This document shows positions 6,568 to 13,213 of a stretch of 14,878 nucleotides of DNA, piece after piece. Position 1 is the first letter of the stretch; each line of letters starts with the position of its first letter. The translations under genes were made by a program, and so were the position numbers. This stretch comes from an uncultured Cloacibacillus sp. (GTDB taxonomy: Bacteria > Synergistota > Synergistia > Synergistales > Synergistaceae): NCBI GenBank assembly GCA_934511335.1, contig CAKSWL010000023.1, forward strand, positions 1 to 14,878. The letters are read 5' to 3'. The notes beneath the pieces were generated by a model. The model was not told the origin of the DNA. It was given only the letters and a program-made list of their open reading frames with translations, and made no database searches.

Positions 6568-7218
6568 TTATCCGTTCGTTGGGCCGATGTCCGGGGCCCG
6601 CAAATAGAGGCCGCGGACCTCGCGCGGGCACACCGCGTTCGCCGCATAAAATTCACCCATAAGCGCGCAGCAGCCGCCGGAGGCGCTTTCCCGTTCTATC
6701 ACGAGACGCCCGCATCCCCGCAGCTTGCCGTACTGAGAAATGTCGGGAGAGACTATCGCCGCGTCGGGGTATCCTTTTAAAATCTCTGAAAACTCATCCT
6801 CGGAAACAAATCTAGGAGGAAGGCTTTTGCCGGAAGAATCATATACGGCGGCATAGCAGTGGGTACGCTTCGCCTTAAAAACCGGCGCCAGGCAGCCGTA
6901 CTTTTCTTTCAGATCCCAAATGAATATCTCAAGCGACGAAAGCGGCACGACCGGTACCTTGAGCGCCTCGGCCAAAGCGGCTCCATAGGCGATGCCGGCT
7001 CTGATGCCCGTATAATACCCGGGCCCTGCGCCGACCGCGACAAGAGCAAGCTCGGAAAACCGCGTCCCTGACTCCTTAACGAGCGCCTCCGTCATCACCG
7101 GCAGCTCTTCGGATTGTTTACGCCCAAGTTCAAGATTATACTCGCCCGCGATCTTACCGTTTATCGCAAGGCCGACGTTCGTCCAGCGCCCGGCACAATT
7201 TATCCCCAGTGTTATCAT
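6568..7218 (-). CDS. tsaB: tRNA threonylcarbamoyladenosine biosynthesis protein TsaB
   Basis: TsaB is the non-catalytic partner of TsaD in the complex that, with TsaE, places t6A at position 37 of ANN-decoding tRNAs in the cytoplasm. The 216-aa product has an ASKHA-type fold N-terminus (MITLGINCAGRWTNVGLAIN), the family signature VAVGAGPGYYTGIRAGIAYG (60-79) and a C-terminal VRGLYLRAPDIG, matching the conserved P-x-YLR end. The ATG overlaps the tsaE stop as ATGA, so the two are translationally coupled. The YY in place of the usual SF in the GPGSFTG loop is a mild variation. It is the last gene of its cluster; I see no convincing hairpin terminator after it. Confidence 0.88.
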   Translation of the reverse strand: MITLGINCAGRWTNVGLAINGKIAGEYNLELGRKQSEELPVMTEALVKESGTRFSELALVAVGAGPGYYTGIRAGIAYGAALAEALKVPVVPLSSLEIFIWDLKEKYGCLAPVFKAKRTHCYAAVYDSSGKSLPPRFVSEDEFSEILKGYPDAAIVSPDISQYGKLRGCGRLVIERESASGGCCALMGEFYAANAVCPREVRGLYLRAPDIGPTNG

Positions 7219-7736
7219 TTCGCACCCTCCGCCGCTCTCATAGACTTTATCCTTTCCGCAAGCGCGTCAAAGGCGCGGCGCGGCGCCGCGCCGCGGCAGG
7301 TAAAGGTCAGGAGTCTGGACTCGCCGCTCTCGGGGAGTATGTCGAATTCCACGTCTATCCTTCCCTCCTCCGGGGCGCCGCGCCACCTCTCCGCCCACTC
7401 CACGGCGGCGACGTAGCCGTCTTCAAGATATTCTTCTATACCAAGCTGATCTATCTCCGCCTCATCTTCCAAGCGGTAAAGGTCGGCATGAAGAAGCGGC
7501 AGCGGCCCCTCGTGCTCGCTCATGATGATAAAAGTCGGGCTCTTTATACGCTCACATCCCATGGCGCGGCCTATACCCTGAATCAACTTCGTCTTTCCCA
7601 TTCCCAGAGAACCCTTGAGTAAAATCAACAGCCCAGGATAGACCAGCTCCCCCAGCGCCTCTCCAAAAGCGAAGGTCTCTTCCGGACCGCGGCTCGCGAC
7701 GGCAAAGCTATCCTTTGAGTACCGCCGGTAATTCAT
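7215..7736 (-). CDS. tsaE: tRNA threonylcarbamoyladenosine biosynthesis ATPase TsaE
   Basis: TsaE is the P-loop ATPase that drives turnover of the TsaB-TsaD t6A synthase. The 173-aa product has Walker A GSLGMGKT (42-49), SPTF (66-69) and HADLYRL (83-89). It also has VEWAERW (112-118), the usual VEWxE stretch. The C-terminal 25 or so residues extend beyond the family core. The start ATG 7736 lies inside the end of nnr (29-bp overlap) and has GGGAG at proper spacing, so it is likely coupled to nnr; the 3' end overlaps tsaB by 4 bp. tsaE-tsaB adjacency is common and confirms both calls. Confidence 0.9.
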   Translation of the reverse strand: MNYRRYSKDSFAVASRGPEETFAFGEALGELVYPGLLILLKGSLGMGKTKLIQGIGRAMGCERIKSPTFIIMSEHEGPLPLLHADLYRLEDEAEIDQLGIEEYLEDGYVAAVEWAERWRGAPEEGRIDVEFDILPESGESRLLTFTCRGAAPRRAFDALAERIKSMRAAEGAK

Positions 7737-9243
7737 CGGCTATCTCCCTCGCTAACGACCCCCGCAGCCCGACGCGCGCCTCTAGAGCTTCTCCGGCCAA
7801 GCCGTGCGCGAGCGCCCCCGCCGTCGCTGCGTCGGCCACAGAAAGACCCGCGGCGAGCAGCGCGCCTATTATTCCGCTGAGCACGTCGCCGGAACCAGGT
7901 ATGGCAAGGGCCGGCGACCCAGCGTCGATCATGCGCAGCGCGCCGCCAGCGGCGATCAGAGTATTTCTTCCTTTAAGCAGCGCCTGTCCGGTTTTGCCGG
8001 TCAGCGCCAAGGCGCACTCCGCGCGCTTCGCGTCGACCTCCGCCGGCGTCAGCCCCAGGATGCGTCCCGCCTCGGCGCTGTGCGGCGTAAGCAGGACGTC
8101 CGCGCGCGGCGCGAGCTCCGGCAGATGACGGGCGAAGAACCACAGCATATCAGCGTCCAGCAGCAGCGGCAGGCGGCAATTATTCCAAAGCCAGAGAAAG
8201 AGCTCCCCCGCTTCTTTCGAACGTCCGCAGCCTGGGCCGGCCGCCGCCGCCGCACATTTCGGCAGCTGCTCGGAGATGACGGCCGCCGCCGCCGCGCTCT
8301 CGACCTCTCCATTTCTTGTGGCAAGCGGCAAGACGATCGCCTCCGGCAATTCGGCGGCGGCATACGGCGCGATAAAATCAGGAACCGCCAGGAAGACGAG
8401 TCCCGCGCCTGCGCGCAGCGCCCCGCGGGCGGTGAGCAGCGGCGCGCCCCGGTAATTCCAGCTGCCGGCGTATATGAGCAGGTTGCCGCGTTCGCTCTTA
8501 TGTATGCTGCGGTGAATTTGCGGCAGCATCGCGTGCAGATACTCTTTTTCGCAGAGGCGCAGCGCCGGTTCCCGAGGCAGTATCGCCTCCGGCGGCACGC
8601 CGATATCCGCAGTGATTATCTTGCCGCAGGCCTCGCGCGCCGGCTGAAAGGCCATTCCCCGTTTGGGAGCCAGAAAAGTGACGGTCACGGCGGCTTTCAC
8701 GCAGGGGTCGTGTACAGCGCCGCTTTCCGGATCTATCCCCGACGGTATATCGAGGGAGAGGATATTTTTCCGCCCCTCAAGAAGCCGGATAAGGCGCGCC
8801 GGCTCTTTGCGGGGAGCCCCTATAGTCCCGGTGCCAAGCAATCCATCCATGATGCAGCCGGCGCCGTCAAGCAGCGCGGATATCTCGGCGTCGCTCAGTT
8901 CAGGCGTATCGAATATCCTCAAGCCTTCACCGCCCAGCCGCCTCAATATCGTAAGATTTACGGCTGCGTCGTTTTTATAGGCTTCGTCGGCGTCGCTCTT
9001 CAGCACCGTCACCGCAGCGCCGCCGATGATCAGATGGCGCGCCGCGGCAAAGCCGTCGCCGCCGTTATTTCCGCGTCCCGCCAATATGATAAAACTGCCT
9101 CTATGACCGCCTGCCAGCGCCGCCGCCTCCTTGGCGGCGTTCTTTGCGGCGTTTTCCATGAGCACCACAGACGGCACGCCATATTTATCAGCGGCGGTAA
9201 CATCAGCTTCGCGAACATCCGCCGGTAAATAGAAATTTTTCAT
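7708..9243 (-). CDS. nnr: Bifunctional NAD(P)H-hydrate epimerase / ADP-dependent NAD(P)H-hydrate dehydratase
   Basis: Nnr repairs damaged NADH and NADPH. The N-terminal epimerase domain interconverts R- and S-NAD(P)HX, and the C-terminal dehydratase restores NAD(P)H at the expense of ADP. The 511-aa fusion shows epimerase features LMENAAKNAA (29-38), AGRGNNGGDGFAAARHL (55-71), DGLLGTG and DIPSGIDP in the first 215 residues. Dehydratase features follow: GALRAGAGLVFLAVP, GPGCG, LLLDADML, LLTPHSAEAGRILG, LLKGRNT, and the catalytic-Asp loop GSGDVLSGIIGALLAAG near the C-terminus. Length is that of the usual fusion. The ATG shares its A with the acpS stop (TAATG), so translation is coupled to acpS. 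acpS-nnr-tsaE is a widespread bacterial neighbourhood. Confidence 0.92.
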   Translation of the reverse strand: MKNFYLPADVREADVTAADKYGVPSVVLMENAAKNAAKEAAALAGGHRGSFIILAGRGNNGGDGFAAARHLIIGGAAVTVLKSDADEAYKNDAAVNLTILRRLGGEGLRIFDTPELSDAEISALLDGAGCIMDGLLGTGTIGAPRKEPARLIRLLEGRKNILSLDIPSGIDPESGAVHDPCVKAAVTVTFLAPKRGMAFQPAREACGKIITADIGVPPEAILPREPALRLCEKEYLHAMLPQIHRSIHKSERGNLLIYAGSWNYRGAPLLTARGALRAGAGLVFLAVPDFIAPYAAAELPEAIVLPLATRNGEVESAAAAAVISEQLPKCAAAAAGPGCGRSKEAGELFLWLWNNCRLPLLLDADMLWFFARHLPELAPRADVLLTPHSAEAGRILGLTPAEVDAKRAECALALTGKTGQALLKGRNTLIAAGGALRMIDAGSPALAIPGSGDVLSGIIGALLAAGLSVADAATAGALAHGLAGEALEARVGLRGSLAREIADELPAVLKG

Positions 9244-9611
9244 TAATCCCCCTCCAAAACTACCACGGCGGCCGCCATGCCGGATTCGTGCGAGATGCTG
9301 AGAAAGACTTTGCTTATCCCCTCTTCCTTGAGGCGGCTCGCAAAATCGGCGCTGAAATTAAATATGGGCCCCCTCTCGGTGCGGAGTACCTCGCAGGCGT
9401 CAAGCCCCATCTTTCCCAGCCCCCAGCCGCCGGCTTTGGCAAGAGCCTCTTTTGCGGCGAAAGCCGCGGCATAGTGAGAAGCGGCGTCCGCCCGTTCTCC
9501 GGCATACTCTATCTCGGCGGCGGAAAAGAGGCGCTCGACAAATCCCCTGCGCGCCGCCGCCTTTTTCATCCGTTCGATATCGCAGAGGTCAATCCCTACG
9601 CCTTTGATCAT
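9243..9611 (-). CDS. acpS: Holo-[acyl-carrier-protein] synthase
   Basis: AcpS transfers 4'-phosphopantetheine from CoA to a serine of apo-ACP and so activates fatty-acid synthesis. The 122-aa product has the N-terminal metal-binding motif GVGIDLCDIERM (4-15), the second motif FAAKEALAKA (50-59) with the conserved Glu that coordinates Mg, and the C-terminal ISHESGMAAAVVV. Length is exactly that of the family. It overlaps the upstream glucosaminidase by ATGA (4 bp) and the downstream nnr by 1 bp, so it is embedded in one message. Confidence 0.93.
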   Translation of the reverse strand: MIKGVGIDLCDIERMKKAAARRGFVERLFSAAEIEYAGERADAASHYAAAFAAKEALAKAGGWGLGKMGLDACEVLRTERGPIFNFSADFASRLKEEGISKVFLSISHESGMAAAVVVLEGD

Positions 9612-10294
9612 GATCCGCCCTCCAGCGCCGCTTCAATGGCCATTAGCTGCCATCTTTCCAAAATCCCAAAGCCCCTTGCTATTTCAAACTGCCGCCGCAG
9701 CTTCTTCTTCCACGAGGAGCCGTATATCTCCGGTGCTAATTTTACAGCTTTTAAAGCTAACTTTTCAAAATATCTATGATCGGTGGCCCACTTTCCATGC
9801 TTTCCTTTGTAAAGGCCGCCGATATATCCCCAAATATTATTATTATACCTGGCGGAGAGAGGATAATCTTCCCTTATTTTGCGTGAGTAGTCGCCGAGAA
9901 ATTTCTTTAGCGATCGGTATTTCCGAAAAGAAGAGCTGACGAGGACGCTGCGGCCGCCGAGTCGTTCCTCGCTCTTTATATCGATGTAAGGCATCCCCAG
10001 CGCCTTCCAGGCGTCGTTCGCCTTTATCCCCGCGCCGTTTTTTCCCTCGCGCCAGAGGCGGCTCCGCCAGTCGCCGGTCTCATGCGAGCAATGAACGGTG
10101 GCGCCAAAGGGATTTACGCTCTTATACCTTTTAGCCGCGCGATAAAAATCCAGCGAAGAGAAGGCCCACGCCTCTTCTATCGGAACGGCCAGCGAACAAA
10201 ACAAAAGGCAGAACAGCAGGCCGTATTTTAAAAGGCCGGCGCGCTGTTCCGCTATTATAAAATATTGAATATTTAATTTTTTAAAACAGGACAT
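9608..10294 (-). CDS. Exported glucosaminidase-domain protein (FlgJ / endo-beta-N-acetylglucosaminidase type)
   Basis: Predicted peptidoglycan hydrolase. The 228-aa product has a hydrophobic segment at about 20-38 ending in EEAWAFSS, read as a Sec signal peptide with AWA as cleavage site. A glucosaminidase-like domain covers about 45-205. Its parts are the catalytic-Glu segment CSHETGDW (69-76, candidate E72), NGAGIKA, FRKYRSLKKFLGDYSR (123-138), and a final helix with YIGGLYKGKHGKWATDHRYF (157-176). The last stretch matches the A-T-D-x-x-Y end of the family. Start uncertain: ATG 10294 has no Shine-Dalgarno and its first 15 codons are very A+T-rich, with a TATAAT inside. Only a TTG within the hydrophobic core offers an alternative. 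It is first in the acpS-nnr-tsaE-tsaB run and overlaps acpS by 4 bp, so it probably carries the message for all of them. Confidence 0.75.
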   Translation of the reverse strand: MSCFKKLNIQYFIIAEQRAGLLKYGLLFCLLFCSLAVPIEEAWAFSSLDFYRAAKRYKSVNPFGATVHCSHETGDWRSRLWREGKNGAGIKANDAWKALGMPYIDIKSEERLGGRSVLVSSSFRKYRSLKKFLGDYSRKIREDYPLSARYNNNIWGYIGGLYKGKHGKWATDHRYFEKLALKAVKLAPEIYGSSWKKKLRRQFEIARGFGILERWQLMAIEAALEGGS

Positions 10295-10330
10295 TATTAC
10301 GAAAAAAAGCGGCCAGGTCGCAAACGATCT
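10295..10330 (-). terminator. Possible weak terminator after the receiver gene
   Basis: A T7 run (minus strand, 10308-10302) follows a G+C-rich stretch that can form only a short GCG/CGC hairpin. It lies between the receiver gene and the glucosaminidase. Weak support; read-through seems likely. Confidence 0.3.
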
Positions 10331-10364
10331 CCGAAGAGAGCCGATAGTCCCAAAGAATTCATTC

Positions 10365-10760
10365 TCACGATTTTATCAGCACGGAGAGAATCTTATACAA
10401 ACTCGTCGGGTCCACAGGCTTGGCAAAATGGGCGTTCATCCCCGCTGCCAAAGAATTGTCCCGGTCTTCGCCGCAGTCCTTAGCGGTCATCGCGATTATC
10501 GGTATCGTCCCCGCATCGGCTTTGCCGCACGAACGGATGGCCCTCGCCGCGTCAAGGCCGTCCATCACCGGCATGCTGATATCCATCAATATCGCGTCAA
10601 AATATCCCGTCGGCTCGTTCAAAAACAGATCAAGACCGGATTTGCCATTATCCGCACGCACCACGGAAATGCCTTCATGTTCCAGTACTTTTATCGTGAT
10701 AGAGGCGTTTAGAGAGTGATCTTCACACAGCAATATGCGTTTTCCCGTCAGTACTGCCAT
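10365..10760 (-). CDS. Stand-alone response-regulator receiver (REC) domain
   Basis: The 131-aa product consists of one CheY-like domain and nothing else. Acidic pocket E13 and D14 (LLCEDH), phospho-acceptor D60 in LMDISMPVMDG, switch T92 in IIAMTAK, and K114 in AKPVD are all present, so it should accept phosphate. There is no DNA-binding or enzymatic output. The sequence resembles the C-terminal receivers of hybrid histidine kinases (the GMNAHFAKPVDPTSLYKIL ending is typical), so it could act as a phosphorelay intermediate or be a receiver detached from a hybrid kinase. I chose ATG 10760 because GGAAGGAAG precedes it by about 8 nt; ATG 10778 would add MEGRIK, which is that ribosome site translated. 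No kinase is in the window. Confidence 0.85.
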   Translation of the reverse strand: MAVLTGKRILLCEDHSLNASITIKVLEHEGISVVRADNGKSGLDLFLNEPTGYFDAILMDISMPVMDGLDAARAIRSCGKADAGTIPIIAMTAKDCGEDRDNSLAAGMNAHFAKPVDPTSLYKILSVLIKS

Positions 10761-10779
10761 CTTGATTCTTCCTTCCATG

Positions 10780-10798
10780 GAGTAATGTGTGATTACTC
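10780..10798. promoter_or_regulatory. Perfect dyad in the leader of the receiver gene
   Basis: GAGTAAT-GTGTG-ATTACTC is a perfect 7-bp inverted repeat with a 5-bp spacer. It lies about 12-30 nt after the predicted transcription start and just before the first ATG. It could be an operator or a small mRNA hairpin close to the ribosome site. Confidence 0.45.
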
Positions 10799-10816
10799 AT
10801 ATACTCTATATTTGGA

Positions 10817-10844
10817 ATTATACCATTTTTTATAAATAGGTCAC
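10817..10844 (-). promoter_or_regulatory. Predicted promoter of the receiver gene
   Basis: A consensus -10 TATAAT (10822-10817) is preceded at 16 bp by GTGACC (10844-10839), a poor -35. A consensus -10 with a weak -35 next to palindromes suggests an activated promoter. Confidence 0.5.
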
Positions 10845-10856
10845 TATGCCGGCATA
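10845..10856. promoter_or_regulatory. Palindrome TATGCCGGCATA abutting the -35 of the receiver promoter
   Basis: A perfect 12-bp palindrome sits immediately upstream of the weak -35 box, the classic position for an activator. Its half-site GGCATA recurs in the palindrome at 10892-10905 and in the kor operator. Confidence 0.4.
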
Positions 10857-10891
10857 TAAAAAATGACGCCGAAGACACAATGATGGGGGAA

Positions 10892-10905
10892 GGCATACGT
10901 ATGCC
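10892..10905. promoter_or_regulatory. Palindrome GGCATACGTATGCC
   Basis: A perfect 14-bp palindrome lies 36 bp upstream of the TATGCCGGCATA palindrome and is built from the same GGCATA half-sites. It is between the tRNA gene and the receiver gene. No T-run follows, so it is not a good terminator of the tRNA transcript. Confidence 0.4.
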
Positions 10906-10995
10906 CCGCTGATTATGATCCCCAAATGTCCTCTAAGCCAAAACTAAAAAATATCTTATGGGTCCGGGTATAGAAAAATGCTCGCGCTGGAAGCT

Positions 10996-11079
10996 TGGTG
11001 CGGGAAAGGGGACTTGAACCCCTACGTCGGTGACACAAGATCCTAAGTCTTGCGCGTCTGCCAATTCCGCCATTCCCGC
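10996..11079 (-). tRNA. tRNA-Leu (anticodon UAG)
   Basis: The minus strand folds as acceptor GCGGGAA...TTCCCGC with discriminator A and an encoded CCA. The D arm is GCGGAATTGGCAGACGC. The anticodon stem CAAGA/TCTTG holds the loop CTTAGGA, so the anticodon is TAG, reading CUA and probably other CUN codons. The variable region TGTCACCGACGT can form the small extra stem of a class II tRNA, and the T arm is AGGGG-TTCAAGT-CCCCT. 84 nt including CCA. Confidence 0.96.
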
Positions 11080-11091
11080 ATCCAACACAAT

Positions 11092-11120
11092 ATTTTACCC
11101 TGCCTTTTGATATAACGCAA
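11092..11120 (-). promoter_or_regulatory. Promoter of tRNA-Leu
   Basis: TTGCGT (11120-11115) and TAAAAT (11097-11092) on the minus strand are 17 bp apart, and the -10 ends 12 bp before the mature 5' end of the tRNA. Confidence 0.6.
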
Positions 11121-11221
11121 GAAAAGATTTATTTCAACAGCCGACCTAGTGGTATGTCCGCCAAACATATGTTACAGCGAGCATAGAGACGAAGAGAGGA
11201 CAAAGTTCATAACATCCCGAG

Positions 11222-11530
11222 GAGACTTCCTTCGCCATGAATGATTTCGGCAACGGCTATTCCTCGCTCAACACGCTGATAAACATACCGATGGACGTCA
11301 TTAAGCTGGACCGAGGATTTTTGCTGCAACACAAAACAAACCGCCTCCGCTCCGAAGAGGTCATCAAGACGGTCTTTGCGCTTGCCCGCAAGCTGTCGTT
11401 CAAAGTCGTGGCCGAGATGGTAGAATAAAGGGACCAGCTTGATTTCCTCCGGCAGGCGGGCTGCGACACGATTCAGGAATACTATTACGCCCGTCCGGCG
11501 GCGCCGGAAGAATTTATACGGACAAGGGGC
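11222..11530 (+). pseudogene. C-terminal remnant of an EAL-domain (c-di-GMP phosphodiesterase) gene
   Basis: The plus-strand frame reads ETSFAMNDFGNGYSSLNTLI, NIPMDVIKLDRGFLLQHKTN, then FALARKLSFKVVAEMVE and a TAA stop (about 11426). It continues in the same frame as RDQLDFLRQAGCDTIQEYYY and ARPAAPEEF. This is the last third of an EAL domain: DDFG-x-GYSSL (here NDFG), the DVIKLD segment with the catalytic Asp and Lys region, KVVAEGVET, and the Q-G-Y-Y-x-A-R-P end. The part with the EAL motif itself and all N-terminal sequence are missing. The in-frame stop, D-to-N in DDFG, G-to-M in AEGVE and G-to-E in QGYYY all speak for decay. No ribosome site precedes it. Confidence 0.75.
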
Positions 11531-11573
11531 CGTTATGTAAAACGACAATGGCGGAGGCGGAGTTTTACGCCGC

Positions 11574-12605
11574 CTAGAAGGCCTTGTTAAAATAGGCGGC
11601 GACCCTCTCCGCGGCGTTCTTCTTCAGGTTCATGTAATAGAAGCCGTAATCCCAGGCATGGTATATCCCTTCGCCGAAGGGCGGGAGCTTTATTTCGTAC
11701 TTGTTCCGATCCACGGAGGAGCATTTTACCACGCCGCGTTTCCGCTCCACCGCGGCGTCGGCGATTCCCGGCGTTTCCACCATAAATCCGGCCTTGGCGG
11801 CGGCGTCCTCTTTCGTCAGGCTGCCGAGGTTGTCGGCTGCGGCGGCCAACGTTTCCTCCCGCGTCCACGATATCGGGTTTATCGAGATCCCTCCCTCGAG
11901 CAGCACGGGATTGTCTCCCGAGACGACGGGAGACTCTGTGTTGTAGGAGACGATCACGCCGGTGTCGTCCGCCCCTTCGGCGAATTTCAGGTGCGGGTTT
12001 TGCGCAAGGTAGTCATTCGTCACCGAATAGCCGATCACATAGGCCGCGATCATCCGTTTGTAACGTTCAGGATGTCTTTTCATATATTCGGCAAGGACGT
12101 AGATCAGAAGATTTGAGCCTTGCGAGTGTCCCGCAAGTATATAGGGCCGACCCTCATTGTAATTTTCAAAGTAATAGTCCAGCGCCGCGAAGACGTCGGT
12201 CTTCGGTTCGCGCGAGGCGATTATGCCGCGCTCCTCTGCGGAAATGGAAAGGACATATTCCGCGTCCATCTGTCTATAGTACGGCGCATAAATGTTTGCC
12301 GAGTCCTCAAAAACGGTCGCCTGCCGCTCGAATATCTTTTGGGCCCCGGCGCGCATCGCCGCGTTGTCGATGGCGCAGATTATCGGGTCGCCGTCGTCCG
12401 CCCTTGCATAGGTGGTGGGATAGAGATAGACGACGTCCGCGGAATGTACCGCCGCCGCCGGCAGATTCAGCCAGTTATTTGACGCGGAGTAGTCGGAGGG
12501 GGTCGCTGTCCCTTGCCGCGAACCGCCACCGCAGCCGCCCAACAGCGTAGCGGCGCATAATATGACAAACAGGATGACGGTAATCCTTCCGCCGGATTTT
12601 TTCAT
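11574..12605 (-). CDS. DUF3089 alpha/beta-hydrolase lipoprotein
   Basis: The 343-aa product starts with a lipoprotein signal peptide (MKKSGGR, hydrophobic 9-22, lipobox LGGC with C25), so it should be processed by LspA and membrane-anchored. The mature part matches the DUF3089 family: ADVVYLYPTTY (56-66), NIYAPYYRQ (104-112), DVFAALDYYFENYNEGRPYI (137-156) and the nucleophile elbow AGHSQGS (158-164, Ser161). The end has GIYHAWDYGFYYMNLKKNAA (313-332), with H316 a candidate catalytic histidine. The family is a serine-hydrolase group whose substrate is not established; esterase or lipase activity is the natural guess. GGGAG lies about 9 nt before the ATG. It is a single gene; the IS66 end lies 99 bp upstream. 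Confidence 0.82.
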   Translation of the reverse strand: MKKSGGRITVILFVILCAATLLGGCGGGSRQGTATPSDYSASNNWLNLPAAAVHSADVVYLYPTTYARADDGDPIICAIDNAAMRAGAQKIFERQATVFEDSANIYAPYYRQMDAEYVLSISAEERGIIASREPKTDVFAALDYYFENYNEGRPYILAGHSQGSNLLIYVLAEYMKRHPERYKRMIAAYVIGYSVTNDYLAQNPHLKFAEGADDTGVIVSYNTESPVVSGDNPVLLEGGISINPISWTREETLAAAADNLGSLTKEDAAAKAGFMVETPGIADAAVERKRGVVKCSSVDRNKYEIKLPPFGEGIYHAWDYGFYYMNLKKNAAERVAAYFNKAF

Positions 12606-12641
12606 TGTATGCCACTCCCATCAGAATAAAGGTTTTCTATG

Positions 12642-12669
12642 ATTTTAGCAGAAGTTAGAGGTGTTGTAA
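12642..12669 (-). promoter_or_regulatory. Possible promoter of the DUF3089 gene
   Basis: On the minus strand TTACAA (12669-12664) and TAAAAT (12647-12642) are 16 bp apart, followed by a leader of about 30 nt to the ribosome site. It directly adjoins the extra IS-end sequence at 12671, so the insertion may have altered what lies upstream of -35. Confidence 0.4.
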
Positions 12670-12670
12670 T

Positions 12671-12682
12671 GTAAGCGTCAAA
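12671..12682 (+). repeat. Extra copy of the IS66 terminal sequence outside the element
   Basis: GTAAGCGTCAAA is identical to the first 12 bases of both IS ends. It lies 34 bp outside the better-matching left end, in the same orientation. Beyond 12 bases it agrees less well with the right end (18 of 25) than the copy at 12705 does (21 of 25). Confidence 0.7.
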
Positions 12683-12704
12683 CAGCCAGAACCGCCCCTC
12701 AAAG

Positions 12705-12729
12705 GTAAGCGTCAAACCCCCCGTACCTA
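12705..12729 (+). repeat. IS66 left inverted repeat
   Basis: GTAAGCGTCAAA, four variable bases, then CCGTACCTA. It matches the right end at 21 of 25 positions. Confidence 0.8.
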
Positions 12730-12790
12730 TAAATTAAGCCCAAAAGCTCGTAAACTCCCTTCATCAATCAGCACCGAAGGGAGCAGTTTT

Positions 12791-13144
12791 ATGATCGAGA
12801 GCGGTAATAAAGATATATATATTGTCTGCGGCGCTACGGATATGCGTAAGGGTATCGATGGTCTGGCTGCTATCGTAAATCACAGGCTTGCCTGTGATTT
12901 CAGCGGTGCGTCTATGTTTATCTTTTGTAATAAGAGCCGTAACAGGGTGAAGATCATCGAGTGGGACGGCGACGGTTTCTGGCTGTATCAGAAGAGGCTT
13001 GAACGCGGTACTTTCCCGTGGCCTGCGGAGGGGAGTCTGAGGAGGATGGTTATCACTAAGGATGAATTTTCCTGTCTGTTTTCAGGCACTAAGCTCCGCC
13101 GCAGGCTCAGTATGGACGAGGTTTTTCCCGAGGTGACGGCGTAA
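12791..13144 (+). CDS. tnpB: IS66 accessory protein TnpB
   Basis: The 117-aa product carries the IS66 Orf2/TnpB signature: IYIVCGATDMRKGIDGLAAI near the N-terminus, then MFIFCNKSRNRVKIIEWDGD, GFWLYQKRLERGTFPWP and FSCLFSGTKL. TnpB is required for transposition of IS66 elements, though its biochemical role is not settled. Length is that of the family, and GGGAG precedes the ATG by about 8 nt. It is unrelated to the RNA-guided nucleases called TnpB in IS200/IS605. Confidence 0.93.
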   Translation: MIESGNKDIYIVCGATDMRKGIDGLAAIVNHRLACDFSGASMFIFCNKSRNRVKIIEWDGDGFWLYQKRLERGTFPWPAEGSLRRMVITKDEFSCLFSGTKLRRRLSMDEVFPEVTA

Positions 13145-13213
13145 GATAATAGTCGGAATAGCAAGATGTTGGTATTACTGTAATTAAGGCGTATTTTCCT
13201 GTATTATAATCTT

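Noticed and set aside
7804..9228. Long (474-codon) plus-strand open frame opposite nnr
   Set aside because: Arg/Gln-rich, low-complexity translation typical of the antisense of G+C-rich genes. The minus strand encodes an unambiguous Nnr.
10892..10905. GGCATACGTATGCC as terminator of tRNA-Leu
   Set aside because: Perfect palindrome without loop and without a T-run; more like a protein-binding site.
11555..11575. Hairpin AGGCGG-N9-CCGCCT at the end of the DUF3089 gene
   Set aside because: Only 6 bp of stem and no adjacent T-run on either strand, so I do not call it a terminator.
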